64,000 nucleotides of DNA, taken from contig NC_080539.1 in NCBI RefSeq assembly GCF_028640845.1, positions 106,542,554 to 106,606,553 of the forward strand. The letters are read 5' to 3'. Below, in pieces: positions 34,095 through 45,221 of the stretch. The first letter of the stretch is position 1. Every line of letters begins with the position of its first letter. The notes under the pieces were generated by a model that made no database searches, was not told where the DNA came from, and saw only the letters and a program-made list of their open reading frames with translations. This DNA is from Ahaetulla prasina. Its lineage: Eukaryota; Chordata; Lepidosauria; Squamata; Colubridae. The position numbers and the translations under genes are program-made.

Positions 34095-36114
34095 TGTTTT
34101 GTCTCCTCCCAACCACATCCAAAACGACACACGAGCTGACTCTCTTTGCCAGCAATTTACTCCGACGACAGATAACAGTTCTGGCAACGAACCTGCAATT
34201 GCCTGCCAAGTTCTCCTCAGACCAGTGTAATTGCAGTGCAGGAATAAACAGAAGCCAAAGTCTGAATCACGAAATAGCACAGCCAAAGCTCCCAAAAGTC
34301 TGTTTTTATTTATTTATTTATTAAATTTTTATACCGCCCTTCTCCCAAGGGACTCAGGGCGGTGTACAGCCAAAAGATAAAAAACATAAAAAATATACAA
34401 TTAAAACAACAATTTAAAACCGAGCATATTAGAAAAATGGCCAATTAAAAGATTTAAAATTTAAAATTACAAACCCTAAAATAATAAAACCCCGGTTAAA
34501 AAATTTAAAAATATTAAGCCAGTCCCGCTTGAATAAATAAATGCGTTTTCAGCTCACGGCGAAAGGTCCGAAGATCAGGCAATTGACGTAATCCAGGGGG
34601 AAGTTCGTTCCAGAGCGTAGGAGCTCCCACAGAGAAGGCCCTGCCCCTGGGGGCCGCCAGCCGACATTGTTTGGCGGACGGCACCCTGAGAAGACCCTCT
34701 CTGTATGAGCATACGGGTCGGTGGGAGGCATGAGGTAACAGCAGGCGGTCCCGTAAGTACCCGGGCCCTAAGCCATGGAGCGCTTTGAAGGTGGTAACCA
34801 AAATCTTAAAGCGCACCCGAAAGACCACAGGAAGCCAGTGCAAGCCGCGCAGGATCGGTGTTACATGGGAGCAGCGAGTTGCTCCCACTATTACCCGCGC
34901 AGCTGCATTCTGGACTAGCTGCAGCCTCCGGGTGCACTTCAAGGGCAGCCCCATGTAGAGAGCATTGCAATAATCCAAACGGGAAGTGACAAGAGTGTGA
35001 GTGACCGTGCATAAGGCATCCCGGTCAAAGAGGGGGCGCAACTGGCGAACCAAGCGTACTTGGTGAAAAGCCCTCCTGGAGACGGCCGCCAAATGATCGT
35101 CAAATGACAGCCGCCCATCCAGGAGGACGCCCAAGTTGCGCACCCTTTCCATTGGGGCCAATAACTCACCGCAGCTGGCTGTACCGGGGTGCCGGCATCC
35201 ACAGCCACTCTGTCTTGGAGGGATTGAGCTTGAGTCTGTTTCTCCCCATCCAGACCCGTACGGCTTCCAGACACCGGGACAGCACTTCGACAGCTTCGTT
35301 GGGGTAGTTCGGGGTGGAAAAGTACAGCTGCGTGTCATCAGCGTACAGATGGTAACTCACCCCAAAACCACTGATGACCTCACCCAACGGCTTCATATAG
35401 ATGTTGAACAGGAGAGGCGAGAGAATCGACCCCTGCGGCACCCCACAAGTGAGGCGCCTCGCGGTCGATTTCTGCCCCCCTGTCAACACCGTCTGCGACC
35501 GGTCGGAGAGATAGGAGGAGAACCACCGATAAACAGTGCCTCCCACTCCCAAAACCCCCAACCGGTGCAGCAAGATACCATGGTCAATGGTATCGAAAGC
35601 CGCTGAGAGATCTAATAGGACCAGGGCAGAGGAACAACCCCTATCCCTGGCCCTCCAGAGGTCATCCACCAACGCGACCAAAGCTGTCTCTGTACTATGA
35701 CCGGGCCGGAAGCCGGACTGGAACGGGTCTAGATAGACAGCTTCATTTGTCCGTCACAGAGCCCAAAGGCAGCTCCGCCCACTTTTATATCCTGTGGGGT
35801 GTGGCTCCGTGACTCAGCACTCCCTGGGCTGTCCCCTCCTTTCCTTGTGCTGCGCACACTTCACTCGGCGTCGCTGCCTTGCATCTAACCACAATTGATT
35901 CTCCTCAGCTGGCTCTTGGAGCTCTGCCAGGGAGGAGGAGGAAGGGTCGGGGGAAAGAGGCTGTGTCAGCTCCTCCTCCTGGCCTGCTTTTGGAATCTGG
36001 AGCAGAGCCAGAGAGGAAGATTCTGCAGAGGGAAGCCCTGTCGGCTCTTCCCCCTCACTCTCTGAATCACTCTCAGCCAGGGGGCCCGGCTCGGGGGGTG
36101 CAGCAGACACAACA
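34095..36114 (-). mobile_element. LTR interrupted by an L2 LINE
   Basis: Starts TGTTTTGTCTCC and ends GCAGACACAACA, with exact 5-bp duplication AGTTC (34090-34094, 36115-36119). LTR sequence occupies about 34095-34303 and 35745-36114; the minus-strand TATA text (GGATATAAAAG) is near 35785-35795. Closest to the LTR at 1271. Confidence 0.8.
34304..35744 (-). mobile_element. L2-like LINE, 5'-truncated, reverse transcriptase readable
   Basis: The element copies itself through a reverse transcriptase. Seen: from about 35740 the minus strand encodes FRPGHSTETAL, LLDLSAAFDTIDH, GVPQGSILSPLLFNIY and catalytic YADD (35334-35345) in one frame to 35166. A frameshift near 35170-35200 moves to a second frame ending at 34514 with LGVLLDGRLSFDDHL, LDYCNALYMG and TLWNELPPGLRQL. 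The 3'UTR ends in a conserved CCTGAGTCCC-type stem and an AAATAAAT tail at 34304-34320. The N-terminal endonuclease region is missing, so it is dead, but only one frame break in about 440 codons suggests a fairly young copy. Confidence 0.9.
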
Positions 36115-36308
36115 AGTTCAGTAGGCTGAATTTCAACATTCAGGATATATTACAAAGAAAACTGGGCCACATGAAGAGTCTCTTGTTGTGATGTTATCAT
36201 GACACTTCACAGAGGTAGAGCAACAGTTGTTTATCTATTTTATTTTATTTGGCCTGCTAGAAAGTTTTATCCTATTCAAGTCTAGTGCAACTGCCTTTAC
36301 ATGTTAAA

Positions 36309-36616
36309 CAGTGGTGGGTTTCAAATTTTTTTACTACCGGTTCTGTGGGTGTGGCTTGGTGGGCATGGCATGGCTTGATGGGCATGGCTTGGTGGGCACG
36401 GCAGGGGAAGGATATTGTAAAGTCTCCATTCCCACCCCACTCCAGGGGAAGGTTACTGCAAAATCCCCATTTCCTCCTGATCAGTTGGAACTTGGGAGGC
36501 AGAGAATAGATTGGGGTGGGGCCAGTCAGAATGTTTACTACCGGTTCTCCAAACTACTCAAAATTTCCACTAATAGTTCTCCAGAACTGGTCAAAACCTG
36601 CTGAAACCCACCTCTG
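36309..36616 (+). mobile_element. hAT MITE, ACCGGT type (reference copy)
   Basis: Exact 8-bp duplication ATGTTAAA (36301-36308, 36617-36624). Ends CAGTGGTGGGTTTCAAATTT and CTGAAACCCACCTCTG. Contains TACTACCGGTTCTGTGGGTG and two further ACCGGTT/AGTTCTCCA motifs. Confidence 0.9.
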
Positions 36617-36624
36617 ATGTTAAA

Positions 36625-37340
36625 CAAAGAAATCTAACCATTAACTCCAAACCTCTGCATTGTATGGTTTCAGCACATTTTTAAAAACATAATGGAAATG
36701 TTGCTGTACGATTAAAGCAATTTTTTCATTTCACTTTTACAAACTAAATAAATAAGTAAAGTCTTGTGGCAGACCAAGATCTCTTAAAATGTATTCCTGT
36801 GTTCCTCTGACCGTAGATAAATGTGCCCAGCGAACAATTTTGAATGGAACATTTTAAAATCCTGTTTTAAAAATGACTTTTCCTTCTTCTCTTGCCACTA
36901 ATTTTTTTCACAGACATAAAGTTGGACTCTTTGTCCCCCATGTGATTGATGGGGCATGTCAGGACCTGGGATCAGCTAGTTACAGGCCTGCTTCCTCTGG
37001 CCACTCTTCTCCATCACCCTCCTGGAAACATAGCAAGCAGATCAATAATTAATGGCTAACTGTCCAATTAGCAGTGGATTAAACAAATTGTTCAAACCAT
37101 TTGCCTAGATTCATCCAGCAGTGATCTCACCACACATTAAGGAGAGTGAAAGGTCTTCGTTTATCCCACTAGCACATGCCACTCTGACAGGAAAAACAAA
37201 GCTAGGAGGTTCCATCAATTTTCCCCCTAATTTATCCTGTTTCAAAGCAATAAGGACAGCGCCCAATCACTATCTCATTACTGGGACAGAATTAGATTAG
37301 GGCATCAAAATTTATGCCAGCATTTTTTTGCCAATTCAGG
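36625..37340. other. no recognised gene or repeat
   Basis: About 0.7 kb of unique-looking sequence. Confidence 0.4.
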
Positions 37341-37348
37341 GTCTAGAG

Positions 37349-38265
37349 AAGGAATATACAACCCACTATACATGGGCCTCATGTGGACCTGAGTAGCCCC
37401 ACAAGATCGTACACTTGTAAAATTATTATGTGATTTTTAGTGATATTAACTATATTATACATTTTATATTATTTATTATGATTATTATTTTATTTGTTTG
37501 TCAAACATGTATAAGATAACAAGTAAAGGTATGAACATAAACATGAACAAAGAAAGTAAATACAGATAAGTGGGGACGGTAGGACAGGGACGGTAGGCAT
37601 GTTGGTGCGCTTATGCATGCCCCCTTTATGGACCTCTTAAGAATGAGGTGAGGTTCACGGTAGAAAATTGAAGCTGTGAGGGTTTGACGCTGTAACAACA
37701 GAGTCAGGTAGAGCATTTCAGGCACTGACCACTCTGTTGCTGAAGTCATATTTTCTGCAATTGAGTTTGAAGTGGTTTACCTTGAGTTTGTATTGATTGT
37801 TTGCCCATGTATTATTGTGGTTGAAGCTGAAGAAGTCGTTGACAGGCAAGATGTTGTAGCAGACAATTTTGTGTACTATGCTTAGATCGATCTGCAGGCA
37901 GCATAGTTCCAGATTGTCCAAGCACAAAATTTCAAGCCTGGAGGCATAGGGAATTCTATTGTGAGTAGAGGAGTGGAGTGCTCTTCTCGAGAAATACCTC
38001 TGAACCCGCTCAATCATGTTAATGTCTGATATACAGTGTGTGTTCCAGGCGGACGAGTTGTATTCAAGAATTGGTCTGGCAAAGGTTTTGTATGCCCTAG
38101 TTACCAATACAATGTTACCGGAGAAGAAGCTTCGCAAAATTAGGTTAACAACTCTTAATGCCTTTTTGGCAATGCTGTTCCAGTGAGCTCAGTTACATAT
38201 GCAACTCAAGACAATTTCTCTTCACTCAGTGTGGCCCAGGCAAGCCAAAAGGATTGACACCCCTG
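37349..38265. mobile_element. hAT element carrying a LINE fragment
   Basis: Exact 8-bp duplication GTCTAGAG (37341-37348, 38266-38273). The right end GATTGACACCCCTG is a typical hAT end; the left end (AAGGAATATACAACCC) is altered. About 700 bp of the interior (37480-38180) is a LINE relic, leaving about 215 bp of original element. Confidence 0.65.
37480..38180 (-). mobile_element. LINE C-terminal fragment
   Basis: The minus-strand frame 37718-38137 reads YKTFARPILEYNSSAWNTH, MIERVQRYFSRRA, LEILCLDNLELCCLQIDL and YKLKVNHFKLNCRKYDFSNR, the C-terminal region after the reverse transcriptase in CR1/L2/Rex-type LINEs. 139 codons are open; the rest of the element is missing. Confidence 0.75.
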
Positions 38266-38315
38266 GTCTAGAGGACCAAAAGTTAGAATGGCTATATGAA
38301 AGAGTCCCAGATCGC

Positions 38316-38316
<1 letters not shown>

Positions 38317-38350
<34 letters not shown>
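38317..38350. repeat. (GT)n microsatellite
   Basis: About 17 GT units. Confidence 0.95.
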
Positions 38351-38353
<3 letters not shown>

Positions 38354-38607
38354 AAATGTGTCACAATAAAGTGAAAAATATAATAGCAGGTATTACTCAT
38401 ACAGCTCAGTCCCCTGCATTTTTAACTTGGAAATAAACCCATTAAAACCATAACGGCTGCTCTAAACCAAGAAATCATGTTTTAGTACTATATATGAGCT
38501 AACATTTTTTCATAAAACCTGTAGAAAAGCAAAAATTTCACCTTAATTAGAAAAAGAGCTCAGTCTCCCCTCTCTTTTTCCCTTTTTTGAATATTCTTCG
38601 GCTTAAA

Positions 38608-38690
38608 AACGGAGATGAGCACCGTCCCCTAGAGCCGGAAACATCTAGCATGCATGTGCGGGGGATCCTTTACCTTTAGCTTAAGTTTGA
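38608..38690 (+). mobile_element. Sauria SINE / BovB-type 3' tail
   Basis: ACGGAGATGAGCACCGTCCC, TAGAGCCGGAAACATCTAGC, GGGGGATCCTTTACCTTTA match the tail of the Sauria SINE at 57006. Head missing. Confidence 0.75.
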
Positions 38691-38797
38691 TATAGCAAGT
38701 AATTGATTGATTATGTTCCACTACATTTGTCCTGGCTATGGATGACCATATAGATTTTTTTTCTAGAATTACCTGTTCCAGTCTTGATCTTCAGATC

Positions 38798-38877
38798 AAA
38801 CGGAAATCAGCACCGCCCCCTAGAGTCAGGAACGACTAGCACATGTGTGCGAGGGGAATCTTTACCTTTACCTTTTA
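38798..38877 (+). mobile_element. second Sauria SINE / BovB-type 3' tail
   Basis: CGGAAATCAGCACCGCCCCC, TAGAGTCAGGAACGACTAGC and GAGGGGAATCTTTACCTTTA. A separate truncated copy about 190 bp from the first. Confidence 0.75.
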
Positions 38878-38880
38878 TCT

Positions 38881-40079
38881 TGCTGCTGGCCATCTTCTTC
38901 TCTGGTGATTGATACAGATTACAAATGAGGTCTTTGATGTTCTACTCCCCAAAGGTAATGGGAACATTTGAAAGCCTGTTACGGTGCAATCACAAAATTG
39001 CTGCAGTGAGAATTCGCCTATTGACAATATGGGTACCCTGGCAGACTTGGCTCATTACAGAAATGGCTTCCCTCTTAAATTATTTCATTTTAACTATCAG
39101 TAGGCAGTGAAGGCAAAAGAGGTTGGCTTGGATTTTTCCTCATATAGTTGTAACTCTGCGAGACAAACATGATTCATTAGGATTTAATATTCACCTTTTA
39201 TGTAACAAGCGGGGAGAAAAGCATCATTTCTATTGGCCTAAAGCAAGTTAGAATATAATAATATTCTATATATAAAGCAAATTATATATAGAATATATAT
39301 AATAAATTGTCTAGAAAGAGGACACATTAACGTGGCAGATTATTTGCTACTTGCCATAAGTGCTTGAACACTTCAGTTAACACACTGATAGTTGGGATTG
39401 TCACTGGTTGGTCTTTGATTTGGCAATGTCACAAAGCTCCATCATTTATGTGCAGTGTGCTATAAGGGTAACTTATCCAAAGCATGAATGATCATCTCAA
39501 TTCCTGTTTTGAGTGCTACGAACATCTGGCACCATGTTATCTTCTGGATTACTAGATCTATCTCCATTCCAAATTCCAAATAGAAAAATACTCCCTTTCA
39601 GGACTACAGGATGGGGTAGGATGAGGTGGATGTCACTGGTTACAAAATATGCATTTTCTGTAGTCCCAACCCTATTTGCGTCCTTTCATTTTCATCTGTC
39701 TCCATTTGCAATGCATACAGCAAAAACATTAGAAAATTAGCTTCGGAAATAATAACTTCCTGCAATTGTCATTGAATTTCACTGGGTCATCCAAAGAACA
39801 CACAGGACAAGCCACATGGAGCAGAGGCAAAGTTTATTTGAGAGCATAATGTGAAGTACAGCAATTACCTTTATACATTTCCTCTGTTCTGTTCAGGCTT
39901 TCTGTTTGTAAACAGAGCCCACCCTGTAGGAATTATTGGAAACTGCAATTAACTGGGTGGCCAAAAGGGGGCATTTGGTGGTTAGCTTGTGACATTTTCC
40001 CACTCATTTACCATATCAACTGGCTTCCTGCTTAATTAACATTGATGTTGGGCTGGGGGGTGGCGGTCACTCAAGGGAT
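38881..40079. other. no gene; possible LTR-like patch
   Basis: Mostly unique-looking. 39290-39310 is a TATATA-rich palindromic patch. 39780-40010 has promoter-like and poly(A)-like text on the minus strand but no ends that I can define. Confidence 0.3.
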
Positions 40080-40087
40080 CTTTTTAT

Positions 40088-40383
40088 CAGGAGTGAAATC
40101 CAGCAGGTTCTGACAGGTTCTGGAGAACCGGTAGTGGAAATTTTGAGTAGTTCGGCAAACCAGCAAATACCACCTCTGGCTGGGCCCAGAGTGGGGTGGG
40201 AATAGAGATTTTGCAGTCTCCTTCCCCAGGAGTGGGGTGGGAATGGAGATTTTGCAATATCCTTCCCCCAGGAGTGGGGAGGGAATAGGGATTTTGCAGT
40301 ACCCTTCCACTGCCATGCCTAAGCCACGGCCACCAAGCCACACCGACAGAACCGGTAATAAAAAAATTTGGATTTCACCACTG
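40088..40383 (-). mobile_element. hAT MITE, ACCGGT type
   Basis: Exact 8-bp duplication CTTTTTAT (40080-40087, 40384-40391). Ends CAGGAGTGAAATCCAGCAGG and GGATTTCACCACTG. Three tandem copies of a GAGTGGGG(T/A)GGGAATAGAG unit (~35 bp) sit in the middle. Confidence 0.9.
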
Positions 40384-40391
40384 CTTTTTAT

Positions 40392-41533
40392 TAATAGTCA
40401 TGATATCCGGTACGTACCTGAATGGGCTGCAACCTTTGGCCAATTTCAACCACTTTATGTATGTAAAAGTGGGGGGGTTATAATGATCATTCATTTATAA
40501 TGATTAACTTATTAATGTCTGCCAACTTCCTATCAATTTCATCCAAAGGGTCAAACTTGGCTGAAAGCTCAGGAGGTTGTTTGTTTTGTGACCTAGGGTT
40601 TCCTGAAGTCAAGTATGGCCAAGATTATAGCGTGTGGTCTGGCTAGAAGGTGTCATGGATACTTTTACTTTCTAATAGTGCAATTCTATAAATTCTGACA
40701 TGACTATGGGTCTATTTTGCTAGGGAAGAAGAGGGTTTGCCCCATACAGCTTGAAGGAAAAAGATGGAAAAAGATCTGGAGAGACCTCTTCAAGAGATTC
40801 TCATCAGTATAGGACTTGTCCTATTTTCTCTGTGTATCAAATTGATAAAAGAAAAAAAAAGGCTAAATTAGGAAATTTTCAGAACAATCTGCTTTATATA
40901 AATTTTAATTAAATATATACATAAAACCTGGATAGAATATACCTGGATATCCTGGTAAGAATATTAAGACTCAAAACAAAAAACGTATGCAAGATTCTAA
41001 ATATAAGCCATTTCAGAGCCATCAATCCAAAACACAGATTCAGATTGTTGTTTATGGTCTCAACAGGTGTCCATTTCAACAAAGACAAGCTGATAAGACC
41101 AGAAGATAACAAAGACTTACCTAAATACCTAAAGGGTAACAAAGATCGGAGCCAAATCTCTAAAGTCACTCTATATGTTTATTTTTTGTTTTACACTTTC
41201 CTTAAAAATACCTGTTAATGTCTGCAACATTTTACTTCTATATTTTATCCAAATATTTAGATTCTTTTTTTTCAAGGCAGATGTCTTCACAATAAAGTTG
41301 GCATATGATTAAGCTAGTATATAAGCTAATTAAAGAACACAGCACCCAATCATTTTATGACAAACACAACAAAAGTAATTCAGAGTCTGGGTAAACAGAG
41401 AGGAGTTAATCTCCAGTGAGCTTTTAAACTGGAGAGTTTGCATACAATAATAGAGGGACAAAAAGACCCCAGGGAATACTGTCTTCAAAATTAAGATTGT
41501 TGGTTATAATACAGAGTTCCCCTAACTTTATGT
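40392..41533. other. no recognised gene or repeat
   Basis: About 1.1 kb, AT-rich. Confidence 0.4.
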
Positions 41534-41872
41534 TGTCAGGGTTCCAAGTAACACCCCCAACCAAATAAGACTCCAAGGCCAGCAGTTCCTCGAAGTTCCA
41601 TTTTATTAGAGATGTCATATTGGCACATCTGGGAAAACCCAAATCTGAAAGCTCCCGGGTTTTCCCCACCCAAAGGAAAGTGAAACTTCCTTCCCCTACA
41701 CCCACATGTCCATCACATGGTCCAATCAATCCACCATCCCAAATGGAGTTGTCCCCCAGTCACGCCTCTCCAGGTGCAGGCTGAACATCCTTGATTCCAA
41801 GAGAAAAGAATGTTGTTATGGCTATATAGCTCTACCTACTCCATACTTTCCCCCTCCCACATTCCCACAGCA
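41534..41872 (-). mobile_element. LTR-like sequence
   Basis: TGTCAGGGTTCCAAGTAACA ... CATTCCCACAGCA with a minus-strand AATAAA (from CATTTTATTAGAG) and a C-rich, promoter-like right half. The 5-bp flanks do not match convincingly, so boundaries are approximate. Confidence 0.5.
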
Positions 41873-41883
41873 TTAAGTGTGGA

Positions 41884-42491
41884 TGTTGTGACCTAGGCCC
41901 AAGTAGTTATTACCAGACACAATCAGTCCTAAACATACATAGTTTATTAGAACAGCTGAGAATTACTTCATTCTCAGCTTAGTCCAAATTAATTCCAAAA
42001 CAAATCCTTCAGAAAAAATCCTTCGGCCTTATCACAAACCTTTATCTTCTTTGGCATCCTGCCAAAGGCTTTTCCTGGCAAAGCCCCACAAAGTTCAGAA
42101 ACAAGAGATGGTGATTAGAAATCAATGCAGCAACGTTGTTTTCCTACAAACAGCCCAACAGCCATTGCTGCTCTTTTAAGCCTTATGGGAAGGGCTAATC
42201 ATCTCCTGGCCTTGCTCCTGAGTCGTCCTTTTTGCCTTAGCTGCTCTTGCCTTCTGGCAGCTCTCCATATGCGTGCAGTAGGAAAGGCTCCTCCTGTTCC
42301 TCTGCCTCTCTGCTGTCCGCCTCTGGAGCCTCCGGAGTCTGCGCATCACTCCCAGATGGCCCTGGCCCCATCTCTGTTTCCGACGCAGGGCCCTTGTCCG
42401 GGCCTTTCCCAGGACTGGCCCATGATCTTCCCCAGCCTCCTCACTGTCTGACTCTGCTACTAGCTCCGCCGGCTGCTGGTGGATGACAACA
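41884..42491 (-). mobile_element. solo LTR, Gypsy-like
   Basis: TGTTGTGACCTAGGCCC ... GGATGACAACA; flanks GTGGA and GTGGC match in 4 of 5 bases. Same family as 30350-30891. Open frames on the plus strand are antisense to it. Confidence 0.75.
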
Positions 42492-42809
42492 GTGGCAGCC
42501 CTAAAAATCCAAAGAAAAAGATGGCCTCCAGGGCTGACAGGCTGTCCCCCCCTTCAACCAAAGATGGTGTCCTGAAATGAGAAGAACGTAGGAGGTTATT
42601 TCAGTGAGTCCCTAACCACCTCTCCCTCCCAGTGGGGCCCAGTAGGGAAGGGAGAGAGGGATGGTTCCACACAAGCATTGGGGAAATGTACCTGCTTGCC
42701 TACTGCTCGCACAAGTGGAGATAAGAGCATGTGCGCAATCCCCAGTTTCATGGCCCGGTTCTGAATGGCTCAAGGCCCGGGAGTTGGAGAGCCCTGTTAT
42801 ACTATAATA
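42492..42809. other. no clear element
   Basis: The stretch ending GGCCCGGGAGTTGGAGAGCCCTG resembles a hAT right end, but no left end was found. Confidence 0.3.
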
Positions 42810-42962
42810 CAGGTAGTCTTTGACTTATGACCACAACTGAGCCCCAAATTTCTGTTGCTAAGTGAGAGAGTTATGAAGTGAGTTTGCCCCATTTTACAAC
42901 CTTTCTTGCCACAGTTGTTAAGTGAATCACCACAGTTGTTAGGTTAGTAACAGTTGTTAAGA
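42810..42962. mobile_element. mariner-like MITE, right part missing
   Basis: Starts TA-CAGGTAGTCTTTGACTTATG and contains CACAGTTGTTAAGTGAATCA; stops after about 150 bp. Confidence 0.65.
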
Positions 42963-42999
42963 ATGTTGGTGGCAACATTTTCAAAACTGTGTCTATTGT

Positions 43000-43076
43000 A
43001 AGTGTGTGTATCTGTATATATGAGTGTGTGTTTGTGTGTGTGTATCTGTGTGTCTGTGCGTGTGTGTGTGTGTATC
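43000..43076. repeat. imperfect (GT)n microsatellite
   Basis: GTGT and TATCTGTGTGTCTGTGCG variants, about 75 bp. Confidence 0.9.
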
Positions 43077-44024
43077 AAAGCTAAGCAAGCTTTGGAAGAG
43101 ATCCATGAGCTCTGAAGTGCTTCTTTTCCTTCATTTTCAAAACATACACAGCCCCCATATAGCATTTTTTCTTTACCAACCATATCACAGCCTACTTTGT
43201 ATTCCAGTGATGCCTTATTTAGACAGTTCTAAACACTTTCATTAATGCTACATAGTATGGTAAAAACATTAAGCCTGCCCTCCTATTGCTAACCCTTTAA
43301 TAAAAATTCCCAGGAGTCCTCTTTAGTCAGTGACAAAATGACTTACCTGCTGATTTCTGCAGAGCACCCCTCTGTTAATGGAATAAAATCAGTCTACGCT
43401 TTTCTTTCTTTTGTTGCCCAGCTGCACCAGGTGATTCCAAACTGATTTTGCATTTCACGTATGATTCATTCCTGATTGCAATATGTTGAACAGAAAACAG
43501 TAGCCAGGTTCAGTATTTAATGAAAGGTGTAATATATCAGGAAATTATTCAAGGCCTACAGTTAGCGGATATTGCTCCCTGATAGACTTGATGCTATTTA
43601 TATAGAGTAAATGGCAACAGAAGGTGCTGTGAACCAGTGAGCCATGCAATGCTGTAAAATACTTGAGTGTCAGGGGGAAAAAAACAAAACAACAACAACA
43701 GGGCTGTGTGTTTCCAGGCTGAAAGCCCCTGGCCTATAATGACATTGAACAGAATGCAAGCCAGCAAAAGCAGGCATATGTTTTAGTTCATGAAGCATGA
43801 TTTTGACAAATGATTGATTTAATACATCTTGCAATGTATTCGCTCTACTGCAAAGAGCACAGCATAAAGACCTCTATTAATATCCCAAGAACCCTGTGTA
43901 TTCATATTTAATGAAATTGTTTGAGAAATGTCACAAAGAGTACCCAGTTAATTCATTCAGTGTGTATATGGAAATGATCATTGAAGTATTAATAGATTAA
44001 TAGCAGCCCACTATGCCTCTGGTC
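43077..44024. other. no recognised gene or repeat
   Basis: About 0.95 kb; only a short AACAAC run at 43686-43700. Confidence 0.4.
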
Positions 44025-44032
44025 CATCACTT

Positions 44033-44296
44033 CAGGGGTGAAATGCTCCCGGTTCGGACCGGATCACTTGATCTGGTAGCGATCGTGGCGGGTGGTTCAG
44101 AGAACCGGTAGCAATTGTGGTGTGAGGCTCCTCCCACCCGCCCGGCTGTTTTTACTTCCTGGTTTTAACCAGGAAGTAATGTGTCTTTTACCCTCTGTGC
44201 ATGCGCAGAAAGGTTTTGCACATGCGCAGAGGGTCTGTGGGTGTGGGGCGCATGCACTTCTGAACCGTTAAGGAAGGTAAGTAGATTTCACTTTTG
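44033..44296. mobile_element. 264-bp hAT element
   Basis: Left end CAGGGGTGAAATGCTCCCGG as in 16886-17301; right end AGTAGATTTCACTTTTG. Flanks CATCACTT (44025-44032) and CATTACTT (44297-44304) differ by one base. Contains inverted CTTCCTGGTTTTAACCAGGAAG near 44154-44177. Confidence 0.75.
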
Positions 44297-44304
44297 CATT
44301 ACTT

Positions 44305-45221
44305 CTTTTGCTCTCCTGTTAAAGGTTGTGAGATTTTCTTTTTTATATAAATGTCTCTTTTCTCTGTTCTTCTTGTGATATTTATATTGAAATTAAGGAA
44401 TCTATAAATATTTTATCTTCCTTTACCCACCGTGTTTAGCAATCCCTCGGCCTCATGATCAATGCCTTCATATTTTTGTAGTGATGTTTTACATCCCAAG
44501 CTATCATTCCTTCACTTCCCTGTCTTTTTCCACTGTCTGTCTTACAGGAGTCTTAACAAAAGTTTGCAAGCTACATTTTGTTTTATCTACTTATCTACTT
44601 TTAGTCCTTTTTATTCAGTCCTTTTGTACTAACTTGAATGGTGAAAGTATTACCCATAAAGTATCATTAAATACCTCTTTTATTCAGTCCTCTTCTCCTT
44701 GTACTAACTTGAATGAAGCATTATCTGTGCTCCTTTATAGCTGTTCATTAGAAAGAGGAATCATTTTTCTTTGGGTGTGTTTTGTGCTAATAATGACAAT
44801 TGTTAGTTTTAAATTGATCAAAAACATTGCCACAACTTGAACATAAGTGACAAAAGGGACATGTTAGGGACATGAACACTTTGAAATGTTTGTGTTTAGG
44901 TTTAGTTGAGTATACCACCATTCAGCAAACACATATTGCATTTTGTGCTAATCCCAGACTTTCTAGCCAAGATGACAACTGTGATGCAGAGTAGGAAAAC
45001 TTGTTTAACCCATGTTTAAAACTTGTTTGAAATACCAGAAAAGATTTCTGCTGTCTCTGCACAACTTAGGCAAGAAGCCCACTCAGCTACTAAAACCATC
45101 ATTCAAAGCAGTTGCTCCACAAATGATGAACTAAATCAATCTTTTTAAACTTGGGTCCTTTCCAGATGTGTGGGCTTCAATATCCAGAATTTGTAGCCAA
45201 TATAGCTATTGCTGAGAAAGC
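44305..45221. other. no recognised gene or repeat
   Basis: The 119-codon open frame at 44481-44840 includes a duplicated TTTTATTCAGTCC...TACTAACTTGAATG stretch (about 44608 and 44680), so part of it is a local repeat. No known family. Confidence 0.4.

Noticed and set aside
35879..36124. Open frames on both strands with Glu/Ser-rich or Pro-rich text
   Set aside because: They lie in the right half of an LTR and match its other copies at the DNA level, so not a host gene.
41534..42491. The two adjacent LTR-like blocks considered as the ends of one provirus
   Set aside because: Their sequences differ and there is no internal region between them.
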